Position numbers and translations under genes: made by a program. Source: Pseudoneurospora amorphoporcata (taxonomy: Eukaryota; Ascomycota; Sordariomycetes; Sordariales; Sordariaceae). Taken from it: a stretch of DNA of 64,000 bases. The notes under the pieces are model-generated. The model did no database searches. It was not told the origin of the DNA and saw only the letters and a list, made by a program, of their open reading frames with translations. The stretch is taken from NCBI GenBank assembly GCA_033297205.1, contig MU859079.1, positions 207,451 through 271,450 on the forward strand. Reading direction: 5' to 3'. Shown one piece after another: positions 22,401-33,899 of this stretch (position 1 is its first letter; every line of letters starts with the position of its first letter).

Positions 22401-25400
22401 ACCAATATGGTCTTCTTCCACGTTCAGCGCCTCTCGGGTGGCTTCGTATTGACCTTGTTGGTTGGTCTGGTCGGCTTCATCATCTTCACCGTCAAGACTT
22501 CGGTCTACGCTGGTCTCGTCTTCTTCGGATATCTCGTGCTTCTCGCAACCTACCTCAACATCCTCGGTATCATGGCTACCATGCACCAGGAGGGAAGCCC
22601 CTTGACTTCGGGCCGCAGCGTTCTTTGGAGAACCCTCCCGTTGCTTCTCATCTCGCCTGCCCTTTCATCTTTCGTCAACGGCAAGGACATCGCGATCTAC
22701 CTGTCTGTCGGATACGGCTTCCTTGTGTCGCTCATCTTCCAGTACCGCAAGCTGTGCCACGAGTGGATGGGCTGGCTCACCAACATTCCCAAGTTCACTG
22801 AGGCTGACATCTACTCCTGGTATGAGCACCGGATGAGCCAGAACTCGGTTGCAAGCCCCGGCGAGAAACCCAACGCGGGCGAGAACAAGAAGCTTGCTCT
22901 CCAGGCTTTCCGTGATGCTGTCAAGAAGCAGCAGGGCCGCATTTTGGGAACTGCTCCCGATGCTTTGGTCCACAAGGTTGCCGAGGGTTTGCCCTACATT
23001 AACTGGATCCTTCGCATGGACGGTCCTCCCGAGGAGGTTGTCGATGTCTTCTCGCCTCCTTGGTTTGCCCAGCTCACCGAGGCCCAGAAGAAGCGTCTCC
23101 AGATGTCCCAGGGTCTTAAGGAGCACAGCGTCTTCTTCCTCTTCCGCCAGGCTCGCTACGATATCGGCCAGAACATTGGCCTTTTCCTCGTCTGCCTGAT
23201 GGATCGATGGGTCAGCATCATCATGTCTGGCAGCGGTAATTCGAACATGTTCTCTAGCTTCACTTCGCGCTACGCCATCTGCTTTGCCATCCTTTACTTT
23301 TGTCTGTCCATCATGGTCCTTGACATCACCCTCAAAAAGTACTGGCAGTTCAGCTACGATCTCCCCAAGGGCATCCTCTCTAGCGACAGCGAGCTGTTCG
23401 CCCTTAGGCAGAAGTGGCAACAGAGTCGCCGAAACAGGTACTTTGGCGCGATCCTAACCCTCGCTACCAGGCTCTTGGCAACCTTTGGCTTGACCACCAT
23501 CTTCGTGTGGCTGTTTGTTGAGGAGTCCCAAATTCTGGCGCTCTACTACCTATACTGCCTCGGTTATACTGGAGTTATGATCTTCCAGTTCAACCGCTGC
23601 TTTACCACCAGCGTCCGCGCCCACGTTCTTTCCATCCTCGTCTCCGCCGTCATCGGCTTCACTGTTGGCTGCCTGCTCTACCTGATGCCTGAGGGCAAGA
23701 TCGTCTCCGTCAACGTGATCGGCCTCTGCGTCGCCTCCGTCTTCGCTGCCGTGTCTACCTCGTACTGGGCCATCAGGAAGCCGAAGCAGATGGACCTCAA
23801 GGAGGATGGTGCCAACGGCGACAAACCCAACACCTGGAAGCAGCACAAGATCGGTCACTCTGAGAGTTCGTTCACTGGCAGAAAGCCCGCTCAGGTCAAG
23901 GATCTTCCTGGAGACCTGCTCCTTGCTAAGCAAGAGACGCCCTTGGCTCGCTCGGTCTCCGAGACCCTTCGCGACGGCCAGAGCAACTTCCCCGGTAACT
24001 CGGAGACGGTTTCCTGGAGGGAAGATGTCCTTAACACTGCGTTGGCTATGTGGCTGAATGAGAAGATTCGCGTCACTGTCTGCCCTCGCGGTACTTTCTT
24101 GGATGCTGGACTCAGTGAATGCGTCTCTTTCAGTGAGCTCAAGGACGACGAGTTACACATCACTACGGGTTTCCTCCCTGAGGAGGAAGCCAACCTGGCG
24201 ACGTGGCAGCCTCTTCTCGCTTGCATGATCAGCGAAGCTATTCTCTACCACATTGCCCGCGGCATCATCGGCCTGGATACCGCCAAGGCTGTTCAGGCTG
24301 AGCACATCATCTCCAGTGCTGACCGGTTCTTCACTGTTTCCAAGAGAATCGCCTTCCAGCTTGCTACTGAGGACAGACAGGGTCTTTATAGGATCCGCGA
24401 GCAGACCAACCAGGAGCTCATGAAGCATCTCTGCCTCGAGACCAGCATCGATTCCGAGTGGGTTTCCCTTCCTCGTCCCGTCCAGGAGACCATCCTCTCC
24501 CGTATCCAGGGCATGTCTGCCTCGAAATCTCGCGACTTCCCCATCTGGATGGAAGACAAGGGCGTCGATCTTCGTTGCAGCAACTTCCACGTCAAGCTCT
24601 GCCTCGAGCTCTACCTGATGGCTGGCGAGCGCGTCATGATGTATAACTCTGCCTTCAACACCTCCACCGACACCCTCTGCTACTTGCCTGATCCCGACCG
24701 CGAGAGCCAGGAGACCTCGCCCCTCATGGATAACGGAAAGAAGGCCAAGCATCTGCACTGGACTTACAAGATCCTCTTCTACCTCCCCATCAACTTCGTG
24801 AAGTGGGTTGCCATCATCTCGGGCGCCGGTTCCAACGTCGAGCGCGAGCTGTGGTACTCCCTCCGCAAGATGCCTCGCATTCGCAAGGCCCTCATGTGGC
24901 TCATCCTTGGTCTCTGGCAGTTGTGCTTCCAGATCCGTGATACCTGGATCTTCATGATTCTCATCTTCCACCACAAGGCCCTCGTGCAGATCTGGCGCTT
25001 GGCTCGCAAGGGAACGCCCAGGACTTTGTACAAGAACCGTATCGTCGTGGTCATGCGCAGAAGGGCTCTTACTGGCTTTGCCCAGCTCAACGAGTACGGC
25101 AAGCTGATGCTGAACATCTACGAGGGCCACCTCAAGGAGACTCCGGAGGAAAAGACGCAGCCTGTTTCTACTGCTGTTTACGATCACACCTACCGTCTCA
25201 TCACCAAGTCTGTCAAGAAGGGCAAGGACGAGGTTCTCTCATCCTTCACCTACGGTGAGGGCAACAAGTCTAGACGGCCGACCGAGAAGTACGTCGTCGA
25301 TGGCACCACCGTCAAGCGCTGCCACTACGACGATAGACGTCGCATCTCTCACGGTATCATCAAGTTCGGCGACGTCGAGTATTCTTTCCGCTACTTCTAC

Positions 25401-28268
25401 AAGTCCAGTCCCAAGGGCTCTCAGGATGTGCTCAAGGCTGAGTACGAGCTGAAGGCCGACCACCCCTTCGTCTTGACCGTCTACTGGGGTACTCCTCCCA
25501 AGGACAAGGTCGAGGAGTGCAACTGGACTCCTTCCGACCGCGTCGGCCAAGTCGACCGCAGCACCTACGGCAGAACCTTTACCACGGTCATCACCTACCC
25601 CCATCGTCGCGACCCCGTTGAGACCACCTACATGGAGGAGAACGGGAGACAGATCACCGTCGACCGCCCGCCCCGCATCTTTGAGCATGAGGACGTCCTT
25701 TTGCAGAGGCCTACCGATGTCTCCTTCGAGGATGACGACCTCTTCATTTACCACCGCCGCTCTTCCGTCGAGCGCATGGCCAAGAACCTCAAGCAGACCC
25801 ACTCGCTCGCCGTTCGCCTCAACCCCGTGTCGTGGTTCTCCATGCGCAAAAAGTCCATCTATCGCCCTGTGCCCACATGGTGGTTGCGTACCGAGCTCTG
25901 GGATATCTGGCGCAAGTCCGGTACTCTCGATGCGGTCACTTCCTGCTGGATGGATGAGCTCATTCTCCGCGAGGAACCTCTTCTCCGCCGGTACTGGTCT
26001 GCCAGAAACAGTGGTCAGCTCTCTCAGGCACGCATGATCCTGGACGCAGACATTGACCAGGTTGCCGCTGCTATCGAAATTGAGAAGCACGTCGGTGAAC
26101 TCTGCATGTTGCCGATTAAGACTGCCGACTTGTACGCCATGGGTCTCGGCAAGGATGCCAACCAGATCACCACCAGGCCTCAGGACTGCTTCAATGACTC
26201 CGAGAACCGTATCTCGGTCATTTTCAACGATATTGGATGCTGGCCCGAGTCTCCTGGAGGTGTCTCCAACTGCCGTCGCGATCTTGTCAACGGTCATACG
26301 ACCATCCGTAACCACGTCTTGGCTGAGTCTGCCAACGAGTACGGTATCCCGCGCTTCCAGGTCGAACGCAATGTCCAGTCGCTCAAGGTCGTTCCTCTCT
26401 GGGGGTTGGACGGTCGTGTTCCCAACCATGGTCTTATCGAGAATCTCCTCGAGATGCAGGTCGAAGATAAGATTGTCCGCACTGATATCGATCGCGACGT
26501 CGTTGACACCTTCATCCCGCTGCTCCGTCTCTTCGTCAAGGGTGCTCGCTCACGCCATATTTCCAAGTCTGATATGTACCGCTACAGCAACGCCACCTTG
26601 GACATGTTCCAGTACTTTGAGCGCAAGGATTACAACAAGACTTGGAACTCCAAGGAGGTCGCTGCCGCCTGGGCTGAGGCTTGGCTCATCAAGTACGATG
26701 ATCCGGATATCGCTGATCCCGAGGAGAACCTCGCTGTTCAGCAGCCTACCATGTCGGACTTCCGTGATTCGCTTGCCATCTTCTCGTCGTACTTCTTCAT
26801 CTACGCCGTCCAGACCCCCGAGGACTGCCCCAGGGTTTTCCAGAGCACGCATCACGGTATCAGCTCCATGTTTGGTGTCTTCCTCAAGTACCAGCGCGGC
26901 GCCACCTTTGGTATCTGGGATCACGCCATTCTCTGGCGCGAGTGCTGCCTCAACCTCAGCCCTGCTCAGTCGACCCTGCCCATTCCCGTCCAGTCCATGG
27001 TTCTGGCTGGTATTGGTCTGGCCATGAAGCTCGCCTACTTCCACGCCGATGTCATCTTGCCTTGCACGTCCTTCTTCAACCCCATCTGGGAGACCTCGCT
27101 CGGCACCGACACCAACCGCATCGGCCACGAGAAGAAGTTCGCTCGCAAGATTGATCCCATCGTCAACGGCGTCAGCAACATGGACGCGTTCAAGCCCGTC
27201 GATGAAGTCCGCACCACGACGCCCACCGTGGTCATGTTGTCCAACGTGCAGTTCATCAAGGACATCCGCACTGCCATCCGCGCTGCCGATGTTATCGTCA
27301 ACCAGTACGGCTTCAAGGAGTACCGCCTCTTGATCTACGGCGCCAAGGACCGCGAGCCCGAGTACGCCATCAACATGACCAAGTTGATTGAGGGTTGCAA
27401 GCTCACCGAGCACGTCATCCTCAAGGGCTTCGGTAAACCGCAAGAGATTCTCAAGGATGCCTGGCTCTTCATGAACTCGTCTCTTTCCGAGGGTCTCCCG
27501 CTTGCCGTCGGCGAAGCCGCCCTAGCCGGTGTCCCCGTCGTCGCCACCGCCGTCGGTGCCACGGCTCTCGTCCTTACCGACCCCGACAACCCGTCTGTCG
27601 CCTACGGCGAAGTCGTCCCGCCCAACGACCCGGTCAGTCTCGCTCGCGCCCAGGTCTCCATGCTTGCCATGGCCGGTCCCTGGGCCAAGTTCGCCGGCGA
27701 CGTCGACAAGCGCGGCTCCGTCCTTCCCTCGCTCATGCTGCCCGACACTCTGACTCCCACCGACGTTGCCTTCCTCACCAAGCGCATGCACGAGAAGACC
27801 GACGCCCGTCGCAAGCTCGGTATGCTCACGCGCGATGTCGTCCTCAAGGGCTTCCACGGCGAGCGATACCTGCGCGAGCACGAGCAGATGTACTGGGTGC
27901 AGTGGCACATGGCCAAGATGCGTCGGGACCCCGGTCTCATGCGTCGTCGCGCTTTAGTGCGCAGAAGCGAGGTCAGGACCATGGGTCACTCGGTCCAGGG
28001 AACGCAGACGGGCGAGTACGATGGCGAGAGCACCGTCATTAATGGTGGAAGCGAGGCGTGGGAGGAGTACAGGGTAGAGAACTCGACGAGTCGGAGCAGT
28101 TATAATGGGCAGAGGTCCGGTAGGAGGCTAAGTAAGAATAGGCCACAGCATGCAAGGGAATTGTCGAGGTTGACGGTTACGACGATGGGTGGTACGGGTA
28201 GTGCGGCAGGGCCGAGCGGGTTGAGCTCCGGGAGAGTTAGTATGGTTAGTCAGCGGGATATTGTTTAG
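19442..28268 (+). CDS. gtb3: Giant multi-pass GT4 GAG synthase (Gtb3 homologue), three exons
   Basis: Exons 19442-19686, 19786-20587 and 20652-28268 encode 2887 aa. Introns of 99 and 64 bp have consensus GTAAGT/GTGAGT donors and keep phase. Layout: one N-terminal helix (about 46-70); a lumenal or barrel-like domain (about 140-345) resembling degenerate GH114/spherulin folds; a long soluble region; clusters of transmembrane helices at about 859-1050, 1189-1245, 1279-1395 and probably 1720-1800; and a C-terminal GT4 glycosyltransferase. GT4 marks are NDIGCWPESPGGVSN from residue 2208, and the E-x7-E signature SEGLPLAVGE with Glu2629 and Glu2637. In A. fumigatus, Gtb3 is proposed to polymerise UDP-GalNAc/UDP-Gal and export the chain across the plasma membrane. 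The C-terminal 130 residues are Ser/Arg/Gly-rich. It is divergently placed from uge3, its likely substrate supplier. Identity is confident. Confidence 0.92.
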
Positions 28269-30479
28269 AGAACAATGTCTCCTGACAACCACCATGACAA
28301 CGACAAGAGAGAGGCGGAGCGGGAGGGGTTGTTAATTAGAAGGTGGGATGAAGGGGATGATTGATAGTTGGAAGAGGAGGATAACGGAACGGAGGGAAGA
28401 AAGGAAGGAAACCAACTTCGGATTCACATACTGGTTTTGGGATACCATCCATCATCAGTACATATCACCATATTTCCCATTTCTTGTCACATACCTTGTC
28501 TGCTTTCACATGGATAGCTGACGGATTTTGCATTAAGCCACGATTAGCATGAGATTGCATGACATGACATGACATGACAGCACGAATCAACCCCCCAAGA
28601 CCAAGAGCGAAAAAGAAAAGTACCGGTGGAGATACATACCTGCTAATGAGAGCGCAAATAGTATACCTAGATCGATCGTTAATACCACTTCATGAATTGA
28701 TGACAAACCATTCCATGTTCCGCCGCCGCTTGATTTAATCGCCACGCTTCTTTCTTGCATTGCTACGAGTATGTAGTATGAGCAGAAGAATGCAGATATA
28801 TAGATAACTGCCCGTTGTTTGTCAAGGCCTTTCTTTGCCCTTAGGTTACCCTCCGGTGTCCGTCCTTGAAGTTGCTGTTAAAGTGAGTGCGCGTGATACC
28901 AAGCTTCTAACTGAAAGGTGCAACTGCTGTTTGCTGGCCTTCTTGGGATGTCATCGGCTGTGAATGAATTTCATGCCCCTGGTGAGTGCTTTCATGGGTC
29001 TCTCCTTCTTCGCAGCTGACCGGACAAGGATTGCCTGCTGTTGCTTTAAAATTCAATATCGAAGATTGATGACGACGATGGTGATGACGAAGAGGAGAGG
29101 AAGGAGACCCGACCTCTTGTCTGCAGGCAGGAACCCCTACGAGTACGGGCGGGCCTTGGTCATGTGACGGGCAAGGCAGCATGCTATGAAGTGTTACTGT
29201 GCTACCGTAAACCCCGTGAATCTTGCAGTCAATCAGATACGGCTGCACCTGGCCAAAATTCGATGAACCTTCCAGCGGCGGTCAGTGCATATCTGGTTTC
29301 TCTCTGCCAAACAACAACAACCGCAACATGAATGATCAATCGCCATCATAATCTTGTTCAGCTCCATTCGGTGTCTTTCCTTTATTTCGCCATGTCGCGC
29401 ACATTTGTTTTCCGTTTCTACCTGTACCGACCATGCTGCATCAAATGGGCGATACAAGTAGGTATATCTCTTTGACTGCCGCCGCTGCATTAGGTTGTTT
29501 TGCTCTCTTTCTGAAGGGATATACTGTCACGCAGCCGATGGCGTTAGTGCACTATTTACATGGCTAGAGAAAAACTTGGTGGATCCTGTTAGCGCTACAT
29601 CTGATCAGCCCTCCAGATGTATCAAATGAACACCATTAGCCATCACCCACCCCCATCGTACGGAACGGCGCGCCGACTGATGTATCACAGGCTTCCATTA
29701 TCTTGCATTAACTCGAAGACGAGGCTTCGCGACGCTGGCTTTGCAAATGACAGCTCACGCTTGATCAACCGAAGTTGGGCGCCATCGGTGTGAGGGTATT
29801 GGAGCCTGTTTTAGGGACGAAGGGTCCTGCGCAGCTCAGTGCATACGTCTCGACCGGTCACCAACCAAACACCATGATGCGTCCGGGTTGATGAGCACGT
29901 AGACCCTCAAAGCTCCATATAGCCGAATAATAGCGCCCCGTTGCCATGTGGTCCTACCACAGAAATGGGCCAGAACAGATACGCAATCGTTGGCACGGAA
30001 GTGCGAAGACTATGAATGGTGGGACATGAAAGTGTCGAGCCTGCCCAACCGTCGCTGTACTAACTTCAACACATCGTTGTTTCTCTCTGACTGCTGACAC
30101 TCAAGGATTCTCTATGAATACTCAACTTGATAAAGCAAGTTTTTTTGTCTTAGGAAGGCAGACATATTTGACCACTACTTTACTGGCTCAAATGATCCGA
30201 ACTGGGTTCCAGAGCCTGATCGTCGTGGCACTTTCAGTATTCTTTCAACATGTCTTATTACGCTCGGCCGGTGCGTGTGGACAGCTATTCACCTCCCAAG
30301 TTGGGAAGGGTCAGACACTGGATGATATCACGTACCCGCCTCTCTTGGATGGAGGGAGGATAAGACCCGACGGGAGCCGACTGACAATCCAATCCAAGGA
30401 TAACTCCTTTGATCAAAGCAATCGATGAATATCCAGCGCATCAGTCCCGTGCCTCAAACATGCCCGGCCCTAAGGTACT
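28269..30479. other. Intergenic region downstream of gtb3
   Basis: 2.2 kb between the gtb3 stop and the convergent DUF7708 gene. It includes the gtb3 3' region and a pentanucleotide microsatellite at 28559-28578. No gene is supported. Confidence 0.55.
28559..28578 (+). repeat. (ATGAC)4 pentanucleotide microsatellite
   Basis: Four perfect tandem ATGAC units in non-coding DNA 3' of gtb3. Confidence 0.85.
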
Positions 30480-32750
30480 CTACGTGTAATCATCCTCCGC
30501 CATTTCCCCACCATCCCCCCTCCTGAAATACCCATCTCCGGCCCGTTGCCCTCTCCCACCATCACTGACACCCAAAGGTACTTCATAGGCTCGATCCAAC
30601 ATCCCATCAAAGAATCCCCTCGACATCCCAGACCCTGCTACTCCTCCCCCGCCGTCCAACAAATTCGCCATCGTATACACCCTCCTGTTCTCCGGCACCT
30701 GCCTCTCCACGAGCTCCCACCGATACGGGCACGTCACCAACACTTTCAACATCGGTCTCAGCTCCCCGTCACCGACCAGATCGACCAACGTGCTCAAAAT
30801 CCTCGCCACGTCGTCCTGCCAGTTCGGTCGGTCGGACCGGTCGTACGACGATATCCCGTCCAAGATACAATACACGGGCGTGTCACGGGGAAACTGCCGG
30901 AGCAGTGCGCCAAAGGTGTGACAGAGACAAGCAATGTTTCCGTACTGCAGGTCGCGGACGTATTGTCGTTTGTCGATGAACCCGAGCCGGAGGAGATTGC
31001 GGGAGCGGAGCTCGAGGGCGAGGATAGTGATCATGCTTGCCAAGAGGGCTCGGGGCTCGGAGAGAGGGTCATTGTAGTCGGTGGTATGAAGGGTGGAGAA
31101 GAAGTACAGAGTGACAGCGTCCCGATGACCGCTGAGGGTGGCGATAAAATTTGCGCTGAAGGCGGAAAGGGGGTGGGCTCCAGCCCTCGTCGAGGGGGGA
31201 GAGAGGTGCACGTCGGTTGGGTTGGACTCGATGCAGAGGATGTCCGGGACGTCAGCCCGGATCCAGCGCTGAAAGGCTGGGTGGCTGAGGATACCCCGAG
31301 CTGAAGCTTGTTGGGGAGGCGAGAGGGAGACAAGGGAGGAAGAGACGGAGAGCTCCAGGTCTTTCGCAAGATCAGTGGGGGATGCGTTGAGGAAGGTAAG
31401 CAGCTCGCCTTCGGAGATCCAGTGATTGTCTTCCGCGTGCCCGGCCCGAAGCAGCTCGAACTCTCGACGAACTTGTTCGCGCAGCTTGAGCTCGCTGGCT
31501 TCGATCAGTTGGATGAAGAGCGAGTTCTGCGCTTCAATGCCGTAGAACTCGGCGGCGTTTGACGCCTGGAGAGAGACTTGACGTTTCATCTCTTGGTATT
31601 GCTTGTCCATATTTTCCTGGATTGCGTCAAGCTTCGACGAGAAGGTAGAGATGCCGCACTTTGTTTCCACGAGTGTGCTGCGGATCATGTTGACGCCTTT
31701 TGCAGTTTCCCTGACAATGCCGTGGGTGTCCACGAGCAGCTCATCTTTCAGTTTGGAAGTACAACCTTTGAGCGTTTCCATAGCGGCTTTGAGAGGAGCC
31801 AGGACCGCGCTCGCATCGTCATTTTGATAAAAGATCTTTCCGAACACTTTCTTGACTGTGGCAGTCGTTTTCTTAGTCGAGCACAGGGACTCGCGGAGCA
31901 ACGTGAGTGAGATGGGAAGGGTTGGATTAACTCACTTTCGGCTTTTGGCAGCAACATGGACATAAGATTCATGATGGTTGAGGCCACGGTCTGCACAAAG
32001 GCTTGGTAAGATTGTTGAAAGTCTTTGTGCGTAGGAAACAATGCCCTGTTGTCTTCAGCGACTTTGATCAAGCCTGGAATGGACTCAAACGCAGAGAGGA
32101 TGGCCTCTCTTCTGTCAGTGGACTTCTTAGCGGCCTATTGCACATCAAACGCTGCGTTAGCCTCTTCTGATGTTTGTAAGCAAAACAAATGAGCTCTTGC
32201 CTGGAGTATTATCATCAGACCCGCCCGCAATGTGCGCAGCCCATGATCATCAGGGATCAGTTCCAACCACGGCTTCAAGCTTTCGGCCCTGTCGCCTAGT
32301 TCTGACCAGAACCTGGCAAAGACACCCCTTGGTTTTCTCACCCGGGCTTCATAAGCTGGCCGAACCTCTTTGACATGGTCTATCACACTGTTCCACTCCC
32401 AGTTGTCCTCGCGCAATGTAGAGGCAACATTGGAGTCGGGGAACAGTTCACGGTATCGGGTGAGGGCATCTTGGAGATCACTAGAGGTACAAGGTTGGGC
32501 CAATACATCAGCGTCATAATCGAGGCGTGGAAGCCGATGAAAACACCCACGTCAGGTTTGTCCTTGGTACAAACTGGCCTCGTTGTTGGTCAAAGGTTGA
32601 GGGAACAGCAAACGCTGGGTCGTAATAGTGACCTTGTGTGCGGATGAAGTCGGCCGTCTCGTTGTCTATATCTGTTTGGAAAGTTCTCATGTAGGATGTT
32701 TCCAGATCATGGCTCATGGTGGCGGCGTTTGTTAGCTGATGAGGTCCCAT
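30480..32750 (-). CDS. DUF7708/STAND-like fungal protein without visible P-loop, four exons
   Basis: Proposed exons are 32750-32575, 32480-32201, 32134-31936 and 31855-30480 (676 aa). The second intron (66 bp) appears to be GC-AG: CAG then GCAAGA, a GCTAACG branch and ATAG, joining ILQ to AAKKST. The third intron (80 bp) runs GTGAGT to CACAG. The first intron (94 bp, GTTTGT donor) is the weakest, so the N-terminus is uncertain. Residues about 60-250 match the helical DUF7708 domain seen at the start of many fungal NACHT/STAND proteins (PWLELIPDDHG, then AGLMIILQAA). A coiled-coil-like segment follows (about 250-340). A later hydrophobic stretch, PVYCILDGISSYD, resembles the Walker B strand of NACHT-like ATPases. 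Where a Walker A loop would be expected (after DILCIES) there is no GxxGxGKS/T. The tail is Gly-rich. Such proteins are linked to heterokaryon incompatibility or innate-like responses in the family; the function here is unknown. Confidence 0.7.
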
Positions 32751-33899
32751 TGTGTTGGAGACCAAGAGGCAGAAAAACGAACTACAAACAAAGAACGATG
32801 GCGACGTTAGTCCTTGGAAGGAAGACTGGAAGGCAGCATCCTGCTGATGGCAATTGCAAAGGGTAATCGTCTCCCACCGTTACATCGGCAAGCGCCCGCG
32901 GCCGTAACACAACGGGTGTCTCCTGCTGACTCTTTTCCAACCGAACAACACACTCGGATTTCCTCCAGTGCTTCTCTCTACTCGTTCTTCTATCTCTCCT
33001 CAACACATTGCCATTGACGTCACTTCTCTTTAATAACACATCAAGTCGAACGGCCCCATCGCGTTTCCTGTTCTATTGGCAGACTCGTACCGGCCATCAT
33101 GTAGTTCGTTCCTTCCTCATATTGCCGGTTTTCTCATCTTCATTCTTTTTCCAATGAGCGGCTGATGAGCGAAGTTGCCCTCCCCGCTTCCAGGACTGCC
33201 TCCATTCATGTCACCAGAACACCGAATTTCAGCAATCTCACTGCAGCATCACAGCTCTGCCACACATGTTTAGGTACACGTCAGACAAATCAGAACGCGA
33301 CCCCCTACACCCAAATCGGCTTCTAACCGTGCAATCATGCATTAACACAGGGATTCAACTCACAACCTGATCTCAATGGCGGGTACCGCGGGAAGACGCA
33401 AGGCTCTGAATGACATTTCGACCCAGCATGTCTAGGTAGTCACATCAGCTCTAACCATCGGAATTACCCCGCTCGCTACCTCTTGCCTTCGACACCGGCC
33501 AGCCCAATCCCGTTTTCCACAACAACTGGCATCTGGTATAACGCCTCGACATCTCAAAATCCCCTTTGCCCTTGTCAGCTTCGGCCGCCAGTTCATACAT
33601 GAATAGCTCACCGGGCAATCAAACCAAAGAGCCGACAACGATACATCTCACGCACCAGAACCTAACTGTGCAAGTCTGAAAGGCACATAAGCTTTCATGC
33701 TTCTCCTTTCGAGATCCTCTTATCAGAACCACCAAAGGTTCAAGCTCGGACGCTGGTAGGTTTCCCGCTGCGCATTCTTATCTGTCTGATAGCGACTAGG
33801 GAACTTCCAGTCATGGCTTGATTGTACCTCTCATTGCATTGGGCCTCCTACTGACCCCGCTGACTGTCAAGAAAACATCGGGCTCCGTTCAACGCCAGT
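32751..33899. other. Divergent promoter region between DUF7708 and AAA ATPase genes
   Basis: 1.15 kb separating two divergently transcribed genes. No gene or specific element is recognised; it presumably contains both promoters. Confidence 0.55.

Noticed and set aside
20916..22586. Minus-strand open frame of 556 codons (and others at 22665-23420, 24153-25187, 25239-26429, 26550-27443)
   Set aside because: All are antisense to the continuous gtb3 coding exon and are acidic, Val/Gly-rich shadows.
30114..30428. Plus-strand open frame of 104 codons with a hydrophobic stretch
   Set aside because: It has a real ATG but no recognisable domain, no splice or neighbour support, and ordinary intergenic composition.
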